From positions 124,001 through 188,000 of the forward strand of contig JANQQE010000005.1 of NCBI GenBank assembly GCA_028285105.1: a stretch of 64,000 nucleotides of DNA, in the 5' to 3' direction. The DNA comes from Alphaproteobacteria bacterium (lineage in GTDB: Bacteria > Planctomycetota > Phycisphaerae > UBA1845). The notes below the pieces were generated by a model. The model ran no database searches, was not told the origin of the DNA, and saw only the letters and a list, made by a program, of their open reading frames with translations. A program made the translations under genes and the position numbers. Shown piece by piece: positions 52,565 through 61,042 of the stretch; the first letter of the stretch is position 1, and every line of letters starts with the position of its first letter.

Positions 52565-54064
52565 ATGGTTGAACTCAGTCCATCATTCGGTGAATTCGAG
52601 GCGCTGGCCCGGTCTGCGGACATGGTTCCGGTGTACTGTCGGATTCTCAGCGACCAGTTGACGCCAGTCTCCGCCTTCGCACGATTGGCAGAGAATGAGG
52701 AACACGCTTTTCTGTTCGAGAGTGTTGTCGGTGGAGAAAAGATCGCCCGATATTCGTTTCTGGCTACCAAGCCTGCTGCCCAATTCCGGGCAACACGCAA
52801 CGACGTGACTTACGTTTCGTCGGAGGGGACCGAGACTTGCACGATCGGCGATCCGCTCGCCAAGTTACAGGAAATCGTCGCGGGTTATTCGGTGGCGCGA
52901 CTACCCGAACTACCACGATTCATCGGTGGGGCGGTGGGGTATGCCGGGTACGACGTCATTCGTTATTACGAAAACCTGCCGAATCCTCCGCAGGACGATC
53001 GAAACCTGCCCGACGTTCACTTCTGCATCTACGACACATTGGTCATTTTCGATCACGTACAGAAACTCATCAAAATTGTCGCCCTCGCCGACGCCAAGCG
53101 CGAAGGAGTGGAAGCCGCCTATCGCAATGCCGAATCGCGAATCGGTGAAGTGATCAAGACGCTCGGCGAAGAGAAGCCATTGACGTTAACGCCCATGGTT
53201 CAGCCATCCGCAAAGTTGAATTATGAGAGTACATTCGAGCAGAGAGAGTTTGAATCGATCGTCGATCGCTGCAAGGAGTACATCCGGGCTGGTGATATTT
53301 TTCAGACCGTCATCTCGCAGCGTCTTTCAGTCGAAACGACGGCATCGCCGTTTGACATCTACCGGGCGCTGCGAGCAGTGAATCCGTCGCCATTTATGTT
53401 CTATCTGAAAACGCCGCAGACGATACTTGTTGGCGCATCGCCGGAAATCCTCTGCCGCGTCGAAGATGGCGTGGTGACGAATCGACCGCTGGCGGGCACC
53501 CGTCCCCGAGGACGCAACGATGTCGAAGACCTGGGTTACGAGCGCGAACTTCTTGCCGATCCGAAAGAGCGGGCCGAACACGTCATGCTGGTTGATCTCG
53601 GGCGAAACGATCTGGGCCGGGTGAGCAGCCCCACGACGGTTAAGGTCGAGGAACTCATGAGCGTCGAGCGCTATGCTCACGTCATGCACATTTGTACAAA
53701 TCTTGCCGGACGTCTGGAGGATGGCAAGACGGCATTCGATGCACTACGCTCGGTGTTGCCGGTGGGGACGGTCAGCGGTGCGCCGAAAATTCGGGCGATG
53801 GAAATCATCGACGAGTTGGAGAAAACGCGCCGCGGTCCGTACGGGGGGGCTGTCGGTTACATCGACTTCGCAGGCAACATGGATACGTGTATCGCCCTCC
53901 GAACTCTCGTCATCACCGAATCGCCGGACGGTAAATTAAAGGTTTTCGCGCAGGTGGGGGCTGGCATCGTGGACGAGTCCGAACCGGCATCGGAATACCG
54001 CGAAACACTTCACAAAGCCGAAAGTCTTTTAACCGCAATCAATATTGCGCAGACCTGGACTTAG
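52565..54064 (+). CDS. trpE: anthranilate synthase component I
   Basis: Converts chorismate plus ammonia to anthranilate, the entry to tryptophan. 499 residues. The N-terminal Trp-binding element is AFLFESVVGG, the LLES-like feedback site. The chorismate-binding core has GASPEILCRVEDG, NRPLAGTRPRG, VDLGRNDLGRV, LPVGTVSGAPKIRAM and PYGGAVGYIDF with the final QVGAGIVDESEP. The ATG at 52565 gives the family length; a TTG at 52529 is in frame. The glutaminase TrpG is not adjacent. Its stop overlaps the SDR gene tail by 4 bp. Confidence 0.95.
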   Translation: MVELSPSFGEFEALARSADMVPVYCRILSDQLTPVSAFARLAENEEHAFLFESVVGGEKIARYSFLATKPAAQFRATRNDVTYVSSEGTETCTIGDPLAKLQEIVAGYSVARLPELPRFIGGAVGYAGYDVIRYYENLPNPPQDDRNLPDVHFCIYDTLVIFDHVQKLIKIVALADAKREGVEAAYRNAESRIGEVIKTLGEEKPLTLTPMVQPSAKLNYESTFEQREFESIVDRCKEYIRAGDIFQTVISQRLSVETTASPFDIYRALRAVNPSPFMFYLKTPQTILVGASPEILCRVEDGVVTNRPLAGTRPRGRNDVEDLGYERELLADPKERAEHVMLVDLGRNDLGRVSSPTTVKVEELMSVERYAHVMHICTNLAGRLEDGKTAFDALRSVLPVGTVSGAPKIRAMEIIDELEKTRRGPYGGAVGYIDFAGNMDTCIALRTLVITESPDGKLKVFAQVGAGIVDESEPASEYRETLHKAESLLTAINIAQTWT

Positions 54065-55065
54065 CGCGAATCGTTGTGTTTTTTCAAGAATTCATCAATC
54101 TTGGATCGCTGCGCCTTTCTCGAATTGTCGAAGTCGAGTTGATTCATCCGAATTGAAAGCAGCGACAAGTCGTCGGGACTCGCAGAATCGTTTTCCAGGA
54201 TTCTGTCAATCGCCGCATCAAGATGTTCATCCCAATGGGGCTGACGGCCGTCAACGTCTCTGATGTTGTATTGCCGCGAAAGTTCCCAACTGCTGAGTAC
54301 TTGTCCGGCATAGCGGTGCGCATTCGGGTCCGATGCAAGGGCCGCGATCGCCCGCCCAACCAGCAAAGGCGTTTCGGAGTGGGCGAAGTGGGGATCTTTC
54401 GCGATGGCGTCGCGCCAATTCTTCTCTGTAACTTCGAAGTGATCGAGAACAGCCTCAGAGCGAAGAAAACCCGGCGTGATTGCAACGGCGGTAACAGGAT
54501 GGCTGGCAAGTTCCACTGACATTGCATACGCCAATCGTATTACCGACATTTTACAGAAGTCGTAAAAGAGTTGCCCACGGTAACCATAAAATGCGCCATC
54601 AGTCAGTTCGACAATCAGTCCACCGTCACCTTCAAGCATAAGCGGGACACCATGGCGACTGGTTATGATGTGCGTATGAATAGCATTTTCGATCATCCGG
54701 AAGCCTTGTTGGACATCGATTTCCCAGAATGGCTTCCCCCACTCGGTCAGCGGATCGCCACCCCAAATGTCGTTGACGAGTATGTCGAGTTTCCCATGGT
54801 CGGTGCGAATCCGATCAATCAGTTGTGCAACTGCCCGTTCGTCGGTGTGATCGACGCGTGCAGCAATGCCCAACCCGCCAGCCGAACAAACCAGTTCAGC
54901 CGTTTCTTCGATTGTTTCCGGTCGTTTCGAATCGACGGGTCCGATGCGGCTACTCCGGCCCGTGCAATAGACCGTGGCGCCGGCTTCACCCAGCGCTCGG
55001 GCGATGCCACGGCCAGCCCCCCGCGTGGCTCCAGCGACAAGTGCGATCTGTCCATTCAGCGTCAT
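54061..55065 (-). CDS. short-chain dehydrogenase/reductase
   Basis: 334-residue NAD(P)-dependent oxidoreductase. The cofactor motif GATRGAGRGIARAL is at about 13-26, the NDIWGG segment replaces the usual NNAG, and YDFCK is the catalytic YxxxK. The usual catalytic Ser position reads ELTDGAFYG, so Thr may take its place. The extra 60-residue C-terminal tail (TILENDSASPDD region) is longer than in classical SDRs and resembles DHRS1-like members. The ATG at 55065 is preferred over 55116 because the Rossmann strand begins there. Substrate unknown. Confidence 0.88.
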   Translation of the reverse strand: MTLNGQIALVAGATRGAGRGIARALGEAGATVYCTGRSSRIGPVDSKRPETIEETAELVCSAGGLGIAARVDHTDERAVAQLIDRIRTDHGKLDILVNDIWGGDPLTEWGKPFWEIDVQQGFRMIENAIHTHIITSRHGVPLMLEGDGGLIVELTDGAFYGYRGQLFYDFCKMSVIRLAYAMSVELASHPVTAVAITPGFLRSEAVLDHFEVTEKNWRDAIAKDPHFAHSETPLLVGRAIAALASDPNAHRYAGQVLSSWELSRQYNIRDVDGRQPHWDEHLDAAIDRILENDSASPDDLSLLSIRMNQLDFDNSRKAQRSKIDEFLKKHNDSR

Positions 55066-55997
55066 GGCTGAATGGTAGGAACCTGCAAACCATTCAACAA
55101 TACGCCTTCCCGCCATCGACTTGCCAAATCATCCAGGATTACGCAAACGCGATCGGTCAGCAAACATGCCTGTGCGTCCGATGAACGGTCTATCTCCGCC
55201 ATGTTGTCGAGATGAAGTGTTCATCACAATTGATTTCACTTGGGAAACACCGATCACCAAACTCGGCTGTGAAACACTTCACGAATCAACAATTTCGTTG
55301 ACAAACGGCCATTCCGTGTTAGTGTTTGAATTGGACAGGATGGATCATTGAGAACCGGCAGTTATTGGGGCGAGCCAATATCCATAAAGATGCTAGTCAG
55401 CCATTCATCCAAATATCCTTGTCGCATCCGATACAATAATACTTAATCTTCATCTGCCCGCCCTCGATTTTGGTCTCACCGATTCTTCCACCCACAACTT
55501 GTAAGTAGATTGCGCCCTTGTGGTGAGGGTTTGTGACTTCGCGCGCAGTTTGTGTACGTGAATCGCTGACCTTTGTTGCAGTTCATGGTTGCGATTGCGC
55601 GGTTCTTGCGAGCGTGCGAGACGCAATGTGCCGCTCAGCGCGCGAATTGTGTGTGCGCGCTTGCCGTGTGGCGCGTGGGCATTCGGACAATTTGAAGTAA
55701 AGAGAGTCTGGAATCAAACAGGCGTGTCCTGGTTTGGATTCGTCGATCGGTTTGCTCAGTCGTGGGGATGATCTTGAGCGTCGTGGGTGTGTAGTGCCCG
55801 TCCTGATCGCACAGGACCCCAAGCCGGTGATTGCGTCTTTAGATTCCATTCGGTTGGTGGAGGGTCTCGACGGCCTCCGTCGTTGACCACCACACCCCTC
55901 CACCACCGATCGGGTCTCGTTCGCCACCCTTCCCTGGTGATCGAGGCCCGTTTTTTGTGCGCCAATTGGGGCACAGGAAAGTTATTTCCAAACTCGA
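55066..55997. other. about 930 bp without a supported gene
   Basis: Starts upstream of the SDR gene and leads into the palindromic repeats. Short frames (for example plus 55589-55771) lack ribosome sites and family resemblance. Structured DNA is present: GGTGGAGGG (55856-55864) pairs with CCCTCCACC (55896-55904) across a 31-nt loop containing GACGG-CCT-CCGTC. A small structured RNA is possible but not shown. Confidence 0.45.
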
Positions 55998-56096
55998 AGG
56001 GTGGCCCATGTTCTCTGAACATGGCGGCGTCGATGATGATTATTCGAACGACGTCAATCATCGCCTCCCCCACCTCCTGAGGAGATGGGCCACCCT
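55998..56096. repeat. palindromic repeat element, copy 1 (99 bp)
   Basis: Begins AGGGTGGCCCAT and ends with its exact complement ATGGGCCACCCT: 12-bp perfect terminal inverted repeats. Just inside the left end is CATGTTC-TCT-GAACATG, a second perfect hairpin. A second copy follows at 56138. MITE-like or REP-like in build; no target-site duplication or transposase is visible. Confidence 0.8.
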
Positions 56097-56137
56097 GTCT
56101 TCGGCACGAGCCTCAAAACGACCCCGTTTTCTCGGAC

Positions 56138-56235
56138 GGGTGGCCCATGTTCTTTGAACATGGGGGAATCGATGATGAGCTTTCGAACAACGCGAATCAT
56201 CGTCTCCCCCATCTCCAGAGGAGATGGGCCACCCT
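56138..56235. repeat. palindromic repeat element, copy 2 (98 bp)
   Basis: GGGTGGCCCAT...ATGGGCCACCCT with an inner CATGTTC-TTT-GAACATG hairpin, in the same orientation as copy 1, 41 bp away. The two copies are clearly homologous along their whole length, with scattered substitutions. It ends 38 bp before the amidohydrolase start, so it may lie in that gene's promoter. Confidence 0.8.
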
Positions 56236-56273
56236 AGTGCAACCAGCGATGAAGCGTTAGGCTGACAGCCATA

Positions 56274-57650
56274 ATGGTGAAAACCCAATACATCGGAAAC
56301 ACGACGATCGTCACCTGCGTGGGCGATGAGCCCGTGGTGCTTTTGAATCATGGCATCGTTTTGGAAGGCAACGTGATTGCCAAGGTTGGGCCCAGCGATG
56401 AGCTTGAGCGGCAGCTTCCTGATCGCGACAGTCTTTCGCACTTCGACGGTTCGAACCATGTGGTGATTCCGGGCCTCATCAATACGCACCACCACCTTTA
56501 TCAGAGCCTGACCCGCGGGTTGGCTTGCGTGCAGAACGCCGAACTTTTTGATTGGCTTACCGAACTTTACACCCGCTGGCGACACCTCTCCCACGACACG
56601 GTCAAACTTGCGGCGCAGGTCAGCATCGGCGAACTGCTGCTGTCGGGCTGTACGACGACGAGCGATCATTTTTATATTTTTCCGCAGAACACCAACGTCC
56701 GCGTCGAAAGCGTATTAGAAGCAGCCGACAGTCTCGGCATGCGTATTCACGTTTGTCGCGGCAGCATGAGCGTCGGGCAGTCCAAGGGCGGCTTACCACC
56801 CGACGATTGCGTGCAGGATGAACGGGCGATCATGAAAGACTGCGCCCGCGTTGTCGAAGCGTTTCACGATCCCGATCCGATGGGAATGGTTCGCGTCGAC
56901 CTTGCCCCCTGTTCACCTTTTTCAATCAGCCTGGAATTGCTGCGCGAGACGGCGGTCTTCGCGCGCGAGCGCGGTGTACTTCTGCATACCCATGCGGCAG
57001 AGACGTTGGACGAGGAGCGTTATTGCACCGAACGATTCGGCAAGCGTCCCATCGATTACCTCGCCGAGTGCGATTGGCTGGGGGAAGACGTCTACCTCGC
57101 CCACTGCGTTCACTTATCGACGGACGACATCAAACTGCTCGCCAAGACCAAAACTGGTGTCGCCCACTGCCCGTGTTCCAACATGCGGTTGGGAAGCGGC
57201 GTGCCAGCCGTTCCGGAACTGCTTCGCGAAGGTGTGCGGGTTGGATTGGGCGTCGACGGTTCGAGCAGCAATGACGGTGGGCATCTGCTTGCCGAAGCGC
57301 GTCAGGCGTTACTGCTTCAACGGGTCAATGGTGGGGCGACGGCGATGACGACAGCCGAAGCGTTTAAGATCGCAACCATCGGTGGAGCTGAACTGCTGGG
57401 CCGCAAGACGTTGGGCCGCATTGCACTCGGATACGCTGCCGACATTGCCATGTTTCGCACCGACGACATCGCGCTCGCGGGGGCGGTCGCACAGGATCCG
57501 CTAGCCGCATTGATGCTTTGTCATGTGGGGCGGGCTGATCGGGTGTACGTTAACGGCCAAGTCGTCGTCGATGAAGGCCGCCTAACGCAACAGGACGAAC
57601 GTCGCCTGGCGCTCGCCCTCAATGATGTCGTTGCGAAGCAGTTTCGATAG
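56274..57650 (+). CDS. amidohydrolase, 8-oxoguanine deaminase-like
   Basis: 458-residue zinc aminohydrolase. Metal motifs are INTHHHLYQ (HxH near 70), HTHAAE, AHCVHL and the catalytic Asp in GVDGSSSND. The group feature CPCSNMRLGSG and the substrate-binding DHFYIFP segment place it with 8-oxoguanine deaminases and hydroxyatrazine-type hydrolases (AtzB/TrzN relatives) more than with guanine deaminase. Nucleobase salvage or detoxification is the likely role; the exact substrate is not fixed. It ends 2 bp from the convergent SNF2 gene. Confidence 0.88.
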   Translation: MVKTQYIGNTTIVTCVGDEPVVLLNHGIVLEGNVIAKVGPSDELERQLPDRDSLSHFDGSNHVVIPGLINTHHHLYQSLTRGLACVQNAELFDWLTELYTRWRHLSHDTVKLAAQVSIGELLLSGCTTTSDHFYIFPQNTNVRVESVLEAADSLGMRIHVCRGSMSVGQSKGGLPPDDCVQDERAIMKDCARVVEAFHDPDPMGMVRVDLAPCSPFSISLELLRETAVFARERGVLLHTHAAETLDEERYCTERFGKRPIDYLAECDWLGEDVYLAHCVHLSTDDIKLLAKTKTGVAHCPCSNMRLGSGVPAVPELLREGVRVGLGVDGSSSNDGGHLLAEARQALLLQRVNGGATAMTTAEAFKIATIGGAELLGRKTLGRIALGYAADIAMFRTDDIALAGAVAQDPLAALMLCHVGRADRVYVNGQVVVDEGRLTQQDERRLALALNDVVAKQFR

Positions 57651-57652
57651 CG

Positions 57653-60600
57653 TCAAATCTCGGCAATGACTTCTCTTGAGAGCATCAACTGGGCGTGCAA
57701 ATCTTCGTTGGATAGTCCGGTGATCCAGTCATCGCCCGAACCGACGATCCGGTCGGCGAGTGAAATCTTTTCGGTGAGCATCTTGTCGATGCGGTCTTCA
57801 ATCGTTCCAATGCAAACGAATTTGTGAACCTGCACGCGGCGGGTTTGACCGATGCGGTGGGCGCGGTCGGTGGCTTGATCTTCGACAGCAGGGTTCCACC
57901 AACGATCGAAATGAAACACATGGTTGGCGGCTGTGAGGTTCATACCGAGGCCACCAGCTTTTAGCGATAGCAGGAACACGCGCACATCGCTGTTGGGATC
58001 TTGAAAACGGTCAACCATCTGCTCGCGCTTTTTCGATGTGGTTCCACCATGCAGGAACATTGCCTCCGTGCGCAAACGCTTCTTGATCAACGTCGCGAGC
58101 AGGTCGCCCATCTTACGGAACTGTGTGAACACCAGCGCCCGATCGTTTTCGGAAATCACTTCCTCAAGCATGTCGACGAGTCGTTCGCACTTACCGCTGC
58201 GGGCGTCGAGATCGGTGCCATCGTCGAGGTAGTGGACGGGGTGGTTGCAGATTTGTTTGAGGCGAGTCAGCGACGCAAGGATGAGCCCGCGCCGGCGAAT
58301 ACCCGTCGTCGATTCGACGGCTGACATCGTTTCTGCAACGACGCGCTCGTACAGACCAGCTTGCTCTGTCGTCAGGTTGCAGAAAACCCGCATCTCCATT
58401 TTTTCGGGCAGGTCGCATTCGACGGCAGGGTCGGATTTTACGCGCCGCAAAATGAACGGGCGGATCATCGTCTTGAGTTGCTTGGCTCGGTTGGCATCGC
58501 CGAGTCGCTCGATCGGAACCGCGAATCGTCGCCGGAAAGCAGCAGCGTTACCGAGAATACCCGGGTTGAGCATTTCCATGATAGACCACAATTCCGAAAG
58601 GTGATTCTCCAGGGGCGTACCCGTCAGCCCGATGCGATGGGTGCTGGGCAGCGATCGAATCGCGATGGTCTGCGCGGCGCTGGGGTTTTTGATTTTCTGG
58701 GCTTCGTCGAGTGCAATGCGATGCCACATCACCTTGCGCAGCGTCTCCAAATCGCGATGACCAAGCGCGTATGTCGTGATGATCGCGTCCGATTCCATCG
58801 CAGCATTGACAAATGCATCCCCGGTCAATCGTTCCGGACCGTGGTGGATCGAAACCTTGAGTCCGCTGGCAAAACGCTCAAACTCGCGCTTCCAGTTTCC
58901 GACGACCGACATCGGGCAGAAGATCAATGTCGGACCGTAGCCTTCGTCGGATTCTCGTTCCCGAAGCAGGAGTGCAATCAATTGGATCGTTTTACCAAGG
59001 CCCATGTCGTCGGCGAGGCACGCACCGATGCCCGCCCGTTGCATGAACGATAACCATGCCAGTCCGCGAAGTTGGTAAGGTCGAAGCGTTCCATTGAATA
59101 CTTTGGGTTGCTGCTGACTTTCGATTTCGGTATCGGGGGCGGCATTGAGCAATCTTTCGATCCATGACTCGGCATCAAGCCCAAAAATCGGCAAATCGAT
59201 TTCGTCGTCGTTCGCACCGCCGGCCAACCGGATCGCCTGCCCCAGCGTCATCTGCCCGCTGGACTGCGTATCGAGAAATTGCGCCGCCTGAGTTGAGGCG
59301 TTGGTGTCGAAATAAACCCATTCGCCCTGGAAACGCACGAGCGGCGATTGCTGATTGCGAAGTTCTTCAAACTCTTCGCGGCTTATGGATGAGTCGCCAA
59401 TCGCAAGTTGCCACTGAAAATCGACAATGCTCGAGAGTCCGACGCCGCTTCGCCCGACGTTGTCTGCACTGGCGCTGCGCGATTGTTGTTCGGAGATGGG
59501 CGCCACCTGCAAGCGCAATCCAATCTGGCGTTCGAATCGTCGCGCCCATTCCGGAAGGCGCACGCCAAACCCGCGCGTTTCCAGGAGGGTAGCCGCGTCG
59601 CGAATGAATACATGCGCTTGCGTTGCGTTCAGAGACACCCCGGTTGGGTGCGGTTCCTGCAACGACGCTTCAATCGGTGCGAACACCTCTGCCGCCCGTG
59701 TAAGGTCTTTGACGATTTCCTCTCGGCGGGTCTGGAGTGTGTTGCGCAGCAGTGAGGGGGCGTTGGTGTCGTCTGCCCAAACCTCCGCAATATCCTGAAG
59801 ATTGGCTGGCGATTCCCGCGATTGCAGCCAATATCGAATTTTCCAGGGCTTGTCGTCATCGTCAGAAACCTCGTCGGATGGCGCATCATCATCGTATGCA
59901 GGGTCGAGCAGTTCAAAGCACATGCGAACAGGTACCTGGTTTCGACCTTTGTCGAGTCTTCCGATCCAGGACTGGGCGTGGCTGATAAACTCCGTGCGCC
60001 CTTGCGGTCCACGCTGAAGATCGCCGACGTTTCCGAGAAGCGAACTCAACCAGCGCACGTCCCACGTACCCTCGCGCTCAGCCCTTTCATGGATCTGATC
60101 AAAAAACGGATCTTGAACCAAACTGCGTCGAATCAGTCCATCCGCACAAACATGCAGGAAGCTTTCGATCAACCGAGCCGCATCGCGATCACGATCATTT
60201 GAAGTGTCCAGCGATCGGCAGATATGCGGCATGACGTCTGCGATTTCTTGCAGCCACTCCAACGATTCCTTGCTTTGAACAGCCAATCGCCAATACGCAG
60301 TGCAGTTGTCGCCCGTCCCCTCATCGATGTGCGGCGAGAATTGACGCCGGCGAATCATTTCGACGAGATAATGCGCAAGATGCCACCAATAGTGTACCGA
60401 AGTTCCGCACGTTTCCGGCAGCGGTCTCGGTAGCGAAGTCAAAAGGTCGATGGCGTCGGCAGGCATGAAGCGAAGCGACGGAATTTCAAATCTTTGAAGT
60501 GCTTCAGAAGTCTGCGCGTCAGCCGTCGGCACATCGGGTAATTCTTCCATTGCGATGGCTTTGGTCGATGAAACGGGCAAATCCGATTCCTGTGGCAGCC

Positions 60601-60823
60601 ATATCCGCAGCGCGTCTTCGTGGGCGATCGAGGCGAGTAGTCCGTCTGGCGAGAGATCGCCGATGACGGCGTGAAGCTCGTTGGCTTGTATCGCGAAGGG
60701 ATGCGGGCGCGACCGCCCATTACTGGACGCTGCTGCAAGGTTTGCTTCGGTGGACGTATCTTCCCCCCAGATATGAAAGCCCGATCGAGCCCAGATGCCG
60801 TGTAGCTTGGTCATGCCCTGCAT
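57653..60823 (-). CDS. SNF2/Swi2-family DNA-dependent ATPase
   Basis: 1056 residues. An N-terminal half without known catalytic motifs (first block KLHGIWARSGFHIWGED; a DUF3670-like stretch near 400) is followed by a SNF2 ATPase. It has ADDMGLGKTIQLIALL (Walker A/motif I), IALDEAQKIKN (motif II), LTGTPLENHLSEL (III), then LSLKAGGLGMNLTAANHV and ATDRAHRIGQTRRVQVHKF (V, VI). Bacterial SNF2 proteins of this type remodel DNA-protein or RNA polymerase complexes; some belong to defence islands, but no defence neighbours are present here. The start is the ATG at 60823; the ATG at 60814 is close. Confidence 0.92.
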   Translation of the reverse strand: MQGMTKLHGIWARSGFHIWGEDTSTEANLAAASSNGRSRPHPFAIQANELHAVIGDLSPDGLLASIAHEDALRIWLPQESDLPVSSTKAIAMEELPDVPTADAQTSEALQRFEIPSLRFMPADAIDLLTSLPRPLPETCGTSVHYWWHLAHYLVEMIRRRQFSPHIDEGTGDNCTAYWRLAVQSKESLEWLQEIADVMPHICRSLDTSNDRDRDAARLIESFLHVCADGLIRRSLVQDPFFDQIHERAEREGTWDVRWLSSLLGNVGDLQRGPQGRTEFISHAQSWIGRLDKGRNQVPVRMCFELLDPAYDDDAPSDEVSDDDDKPWKIRYWLQSRESPANLQDIAEVWADDTNAPSLLRNTLQTRREEIVKDLTRAAEVFAPIEASLQEPHPTGVSLNATQAHVFIRDAATLLETRGFGVRLPEWARRFERQIGLRLQVAPISEQQSRSASADNVGRSGVGLSSIVDFQWQLAIGDSSISREEFEELRNQQSPLVRFQGEWVYFDTNASTQAAQFLDTQSSGQMTLGQAIRLAGGANDDEIDLPIFGLDAESWIERLLNAAPDTEIESQQQPKVFNGTLRPYQLRGLAWLSFMQRAGIGACLADDMGLGKTIQLIALLLRERESDEGYGPTLIFCPMSVVGNWKREFERFASGLKVSIHHGPERLTGDAFVNAAMESDAIITTYALGHRDLETLRKVMWHRIALDEAQKIKNPSAAQTIAIRSLPSTHRIGLTGTPLENHLSELWSIMEMLNPGILGNAAAFRRRFAVPIERLGDANRAKQLKTMIRPFILRRVKSDPAVECDLPEKMEMRVFCNLTTEQAGLYERVVAETMSAVESTTGIRRRGLILASLTRLKQICNHPVHYLDDGTDLDARSGKCERLVDMLEEVISENDRALVFTQFRKMGDLLATLIKKRLRTEAMFLHGGTTSKKREQMVDRFQDPNSDVRVFLLSLKAGGLGMNLTAANHVFHFDRWWNPAVEDQATDRAHRIGQTRRVQVHKFVCIGTIEDRIDKMLTEKISLADRIVGSGDDWITGLSNEDLHAQLMLSREVIAEI

Positions 60824-61042
60824 TCTCGATTCGATCGTGGTGCTGCGATTCCCCCTCGTTCACCCATGTGCGGACCACCCTCCGCGCTGAGTGCCACCCG
60901 AATCGAGCGATTATGACAGATGCCCGATGCTCTGGCAACGGTGTGAATTCGCGGTCAAATGCGATTCGCAGTGCAGTTGGCTGATGAATCTTACTTAGGT
61001 GGCGCTTCGATTGTTGCAGTCGATCACGCCGGAATGGGTGGG

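Noticed and set aside
57653..60823. SNF2 ATPase as part of a phage-defence island
   Set aside because: Neighbours are an amidohydrolase and a kinase; no methylase, nuclease or known defence partner is adjacent.
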